In this document: positions 61,035-64,000 of the stretch, piece by piece
Layout: each line of letters begins with the position of its first letter
How positions within the stretch are numbered: the first letter of the stretch is position 1
From: Pseudoscleropodium purum
Lineage: Eukaryota > Streptophyta > Bryopsida > Hypnales > Brachytheciaceae
Direction: 5' to 3'
Length of the DNA: 64,000 bases
NCBI GenBank assembly: GCA_963969395.1
Contig: OZ017805.1
Location: 6,200,001-6,264,000, forward strand
The notes under the pieces: generated by a model
The model's database searches: none
What the model saw: only the letters and a program-made list of their open reading frames with translations
What the model was told of the DNA's origin: nothing
Made by a program: the position numbers and the translations under genes

Positions 61035-62528
61035 AAATGTTCATCTGGCATCAGCCAACGATATGTATTAAAAAATCGCGTAATCACATGGGCCAAATTA
61101 GTATTTTCATTGTCACTCTTCTAAGAAATGGGCTTCAAGTAAGCATAAAACACTTTTGCAAATTCATGAAAGGCAAATTGTGTCGCACTAGGTGTTTTAA
61201 GTAGCAAGATGAAATACGCCTCTAACATGTTCTTTCTATTCATCTGCCGAGCAATTTTTCAAATGGCATACTCTTCCGACTTACGTGAATACATCGGAAT
61301 GACTTCCACATCTGCACCTGCTTTATGGAAATATGCAATACGTGGATCCACCTACCATCTCCTCTGCAAAGTCTGTTTCATCTCATCTACTGATGTGAAT
61401 GTGTACAAAGACTTCATTGGTTGAGAAGCTAAGGTGGTCATGCCCCAATCACAAACTCCAATGTACACACATAACTCATCTTCTGAAAAATGTAATAAGA
61501 TGTTGTTCGAAGAAAGATCATTGTGCAAATGTCCAGCAAGATGCATTACATACATTATATGCATAAAGGCCCATGTAAGCTTTATGCGCTTCTTCCGATA
61601 TCGCCCTAAACGGTGAGCTTTTACAACCTCCTTTTCGGTTGAATTCGTATACATCAAATGGATTCGTATACATCAAATGGATTTGAATGTTGTTTGAATA
61701 GTCCTTATCTATATTCAACATTTGTCAAAGAGTTCCACCGTTCCACCAATACATATAACCTTCACACGTCGTTCCATGCAACGTAGCAAACCGTATCACA
61801 CCCGCGTGTAGAATTCAAACAGCCATTGATTTGTTTTAATGTTCTAACTTTGTAAGATCGGATCGAGTTTGGTGGTGAATGGATTTCTTTGCTGCAAACT
61901 CCCAGTGAAGAAGTATTCCTAGACATCCTTCAATACAGACCTTTCGAATCATTGCATATTCACCTCTCATCGTTCTATTATCAACAAGAATCACACGTGC
62001 TATATCTGGAAGTGCTATTAGGTGCCGTTTGGTCCTTTCCGCTTCAGCAACTCCATCATTGCTTTTTCACCAAGCAATCGAACCAACTCAACTGTGCTTT
62101 TTGGCGAATGGAGCACATCGCCCCCTAAACAAGTCCGCTTTCAGAATCACTTCTTCAAACTGGGTGTCATTGGGTCGATATTCCTTGCCATATTTAACCA
62201 AAATGACTTTGGAATTCCACAAAGCATCATGAACCTTGTTCTCCAAACATTTGGTGAAGTGCGTTTTATCCATTTCGTCATGCCATTTTGAAACATTCAA
62301 TGCATCCAACAACATCTGTTTCATGTCTACCTTGAATTTAGACACGCACTCCTTTTGATATCTGATGTACTTATTGTTTACAGACAATGTTGTTTCCGAT
62401 TCATAAAATTTAATGATGCGCTCAATCATGAATTTTTTGCATTCTTCCGAAGGACTTTGGCGAGCTACCTCCTTTGATGGTCCCTCTCCATGTTTTAGCT
62501 TCGCAACCTTCTTCTTCCCCTTATGCAT
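61035..62528 (-). pseudogene. K4: best-preserved protein-kinase-like gene
   Basis: The ATG at 62528 opens a 146-codon frame (MHKGKKKVAKLKHGEGPSKE ... FRGRCAPFAKKHS). A frameshift near 62090 and stops follow, and a second long frame (61657-61352) holds the kinase-like core: HLAGHLHNDLSSNNILLHF, with HND at 61526-61518 and the metal-binding-type Asn, then VYIGVCDWGMTTLA with DWGM at 61450-61439. The HxDL...N plus DWG spacing of about 22 residues fits subdomains VIb and VII of a protein kinase. A Gly-rich loop and VAIK lysine are not evident in the N-terminal half. Total span is about 490 codons. Apart from a few lesions it is the most complete family member here, so intact relatives probably exist elsewhere in the genome. 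Confidence 0.75.
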
Positions 62529-62689
62529 CGTGACAAATGAAATTGATATAGATGAAATTTATTAATTTAAATTTGAATTCCACGCGCAAATGTAAAAAAA
62601 ATTGGCAACAAGGGGGCCCCCAATAAACTACTCTTGCCTTGCCTAGGAAAGGAGCCAATGGAGGATGAACCACCAAGCTCTCCGCTCCA

Positions 62690-63062
62690 CCTTGCATTAA
62701 CAAGGGGCAAGGCAAAAGTGAGAATGCGGACGGCCCCACCGCCCCTCTTATAAGGCTCGGACGGGTTGGGGGTGGCGGACGCATCGGCCATCCGCCTCTC
62801 AGAAACCCTAGAGCCCCATCTACCCGATCGGACGGCTACGAGCGGACAAATCTAGCGTCTGCCTGATCCGACGGGCAGGGGCGGATGGCCCATTCGCCCC
62901 ATCGGACGGGCCGGGGGTGGCAGACGCATCGGCCTTCCGCCTCCCAAAAATCCTAGAATCCCGTTTGCCCGATCTGATGGGCAGGGGCGGACAGATTAGG
63001 TGTCCGCCCGATCCAACGGCCACAAGCAGACAAATCTGGTGTAAACCGATCGGACGGCAAAG
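62690..63062 (-). repeat. GC-rich tandem block upstream of K4
   Basis: Two imperfect tandem units of about 140-160 bp. Unit A begins CGGACGGGTTGGGGGTGGCGGACGCATCGG near 62758; unit B begins CGGACGGGCCGGGGGTGGCAGACGCATCGG near 62903. Both contain GATC.GACGG.CA.G.GCGGACA-like words. It ends about 160 bp from the K4 start. The proximal part is shared with K1's 5' flank. Confidence 0.8.
62747..62754 (-). promoter_or_regulatory. TATA-like box of K4
   Basis: On the minus strand CCTTATAAGAGGGGCGG lies about 220 bp upstream of the K4 ATG, inside the proximal GC-rich block. It is the only TATA-like word there. Confidence 0.35.
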
Positions 63063-64000
63063 AACGGATTGCTCTAATATATATATTTTTTATATGAGTT
63101 TCGAATTTGATTTTGTTTTCAAGTCTTAAGGTAGGCTAGGAGTCTCAAAAATGGTGCATTTGAGAGCTGATCTGTTTTTTTCATCTATTTCTTTGGATGG
63201 GAATATTTTTTTTCTCATTTTTCAGACAAAGAGAAATTGATGAGGAATTAAAATCAAGTGGTTTTGTATTTTTTCAAAGATTTGTAATTTATTTATAAAT
63301 TTTCAAATGACTTGCATCGTAGGTCCCTATTGTGACCTTAGGTCTTTCATAAATGGTGCACTTACAATTTTAAATAAAAATAGAAAAGATAAAGAGAACG
63401 ATTAACTCTTGTATTTAGTAATGTGTTTTTTTTCGGTGCATTCCATCAATGTACTTGTCAATTAAAGATCCATAAATAAACCATTTCAGTGAACTTCCAT
63501 ATTTGAAAATAGAATCTAAAGAGGAACCACTAATTGTCTAATTTGGGCATTTCTTCATACCAATAAGAAATCATTTTAGTTTTTAGCAATCGTTGAATGA
63601 AGAATAAAAAAATTTCAAATATTCAAATAATTCAATCTTTCATAAATTAATTAGAAACACATTTATACCATTTACGAGTTTCTAAATGTAATAAACACAC
63701 AACAATAATTTCAAAATACACACCATGCTAGTACATATTTAATCTCGAATGTTGAATTCAAAAATAGACATAATATGGCTCTTACAAAGTTACATTTCTT
63801 CTTCATATTTTTATTATTTATCAAAGTCGCTTATAGCCTTATATATCAACGCTATTATAAAATAATACAATGATGTCTTCAAAAATATGCTTGCCTACAT
63901 ACATACTTGGTGTACACTATTACATAATACTTTTTGAAAAAGTGAACAAAATTGTTGTTCAAAATTGTTCTATTCATTTAAAATTTTGTACTACTTCTAC
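63063..64000. other. AT-rich stretch without a gene
   Basis: Nothing supportable on either strand up to the window edge. Confidence 0.5.

Overview
The window looks like repeat-dominated nuclear DNA from a land plant with a large, AT-rich genome. Almost every recognisable coding stretch is a decayed copy of a mobile-element gene or of a gene that has multiplied with repeats. In-frame stops are common and many look like C-to-T changes at methylated sites. The transposase types seen (a DFAENY-like DDE family and a DUF7869-like family) point, weakly, to a non-flowering plant (fern, gymnosperm or bryophyte); I cannot name the species. No intact host housekeeping gene, rRNA, tRNA or CRISPR array was found.

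Large-scale layout: bases 1-13342 and about 30612-45396 are two direct, collinear, diverged copies of one segment. Shared parts in order are a non-coding block (1-2040 / 30612-32558), a Tyr/Gly/Ser-rich tail gene here called H (3839-4344 / 37100-38206), a protein-kinase-like gene K (5696-7190 / 38982-43745), a convergent stand-alone SRA-YDG domain gene (12504-11628 / 44555-44225, minus strand) and a small hAT-type MITE (13190-13342 / 45230-45396). Later insertions broke the two copies differently: a 1.1 kb foldback on the left, and retroelements R3 and R4 on the right.

Between and after the copies lie two degraded transposase genes (T1, DUF7869-like, 17.2-20.4 kb; T2, DFAENY-like, 25.5-28.7 kb), a coiled-coil pseudogene (30478-29530, minus), four members of one TG...CA element family (R1-R4, two with exact 5-bp target duplications), a 315-bp hAT MITE with a perfect 8-bp target duplication inside T1, an array of about 12 imperfect palindromes just upstream of T1, and two more K copies on the minus strand (57262-56470, 62528-61035). 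K4 is the best preserved and keeps the HxD...N and DWG motifs. R4 is the youngest-looking element: GC-rich, with a 376-codon ORF overlapping a second ORF in the -1 frame.

A recurring theme is a GC- and CpG-rich block built from GTCCGCC/GGCGGAC-like words. It stands a few hundred bases upstream of several otherwise unrelated gene cassettes, and is also the body of the hAT MITEs.
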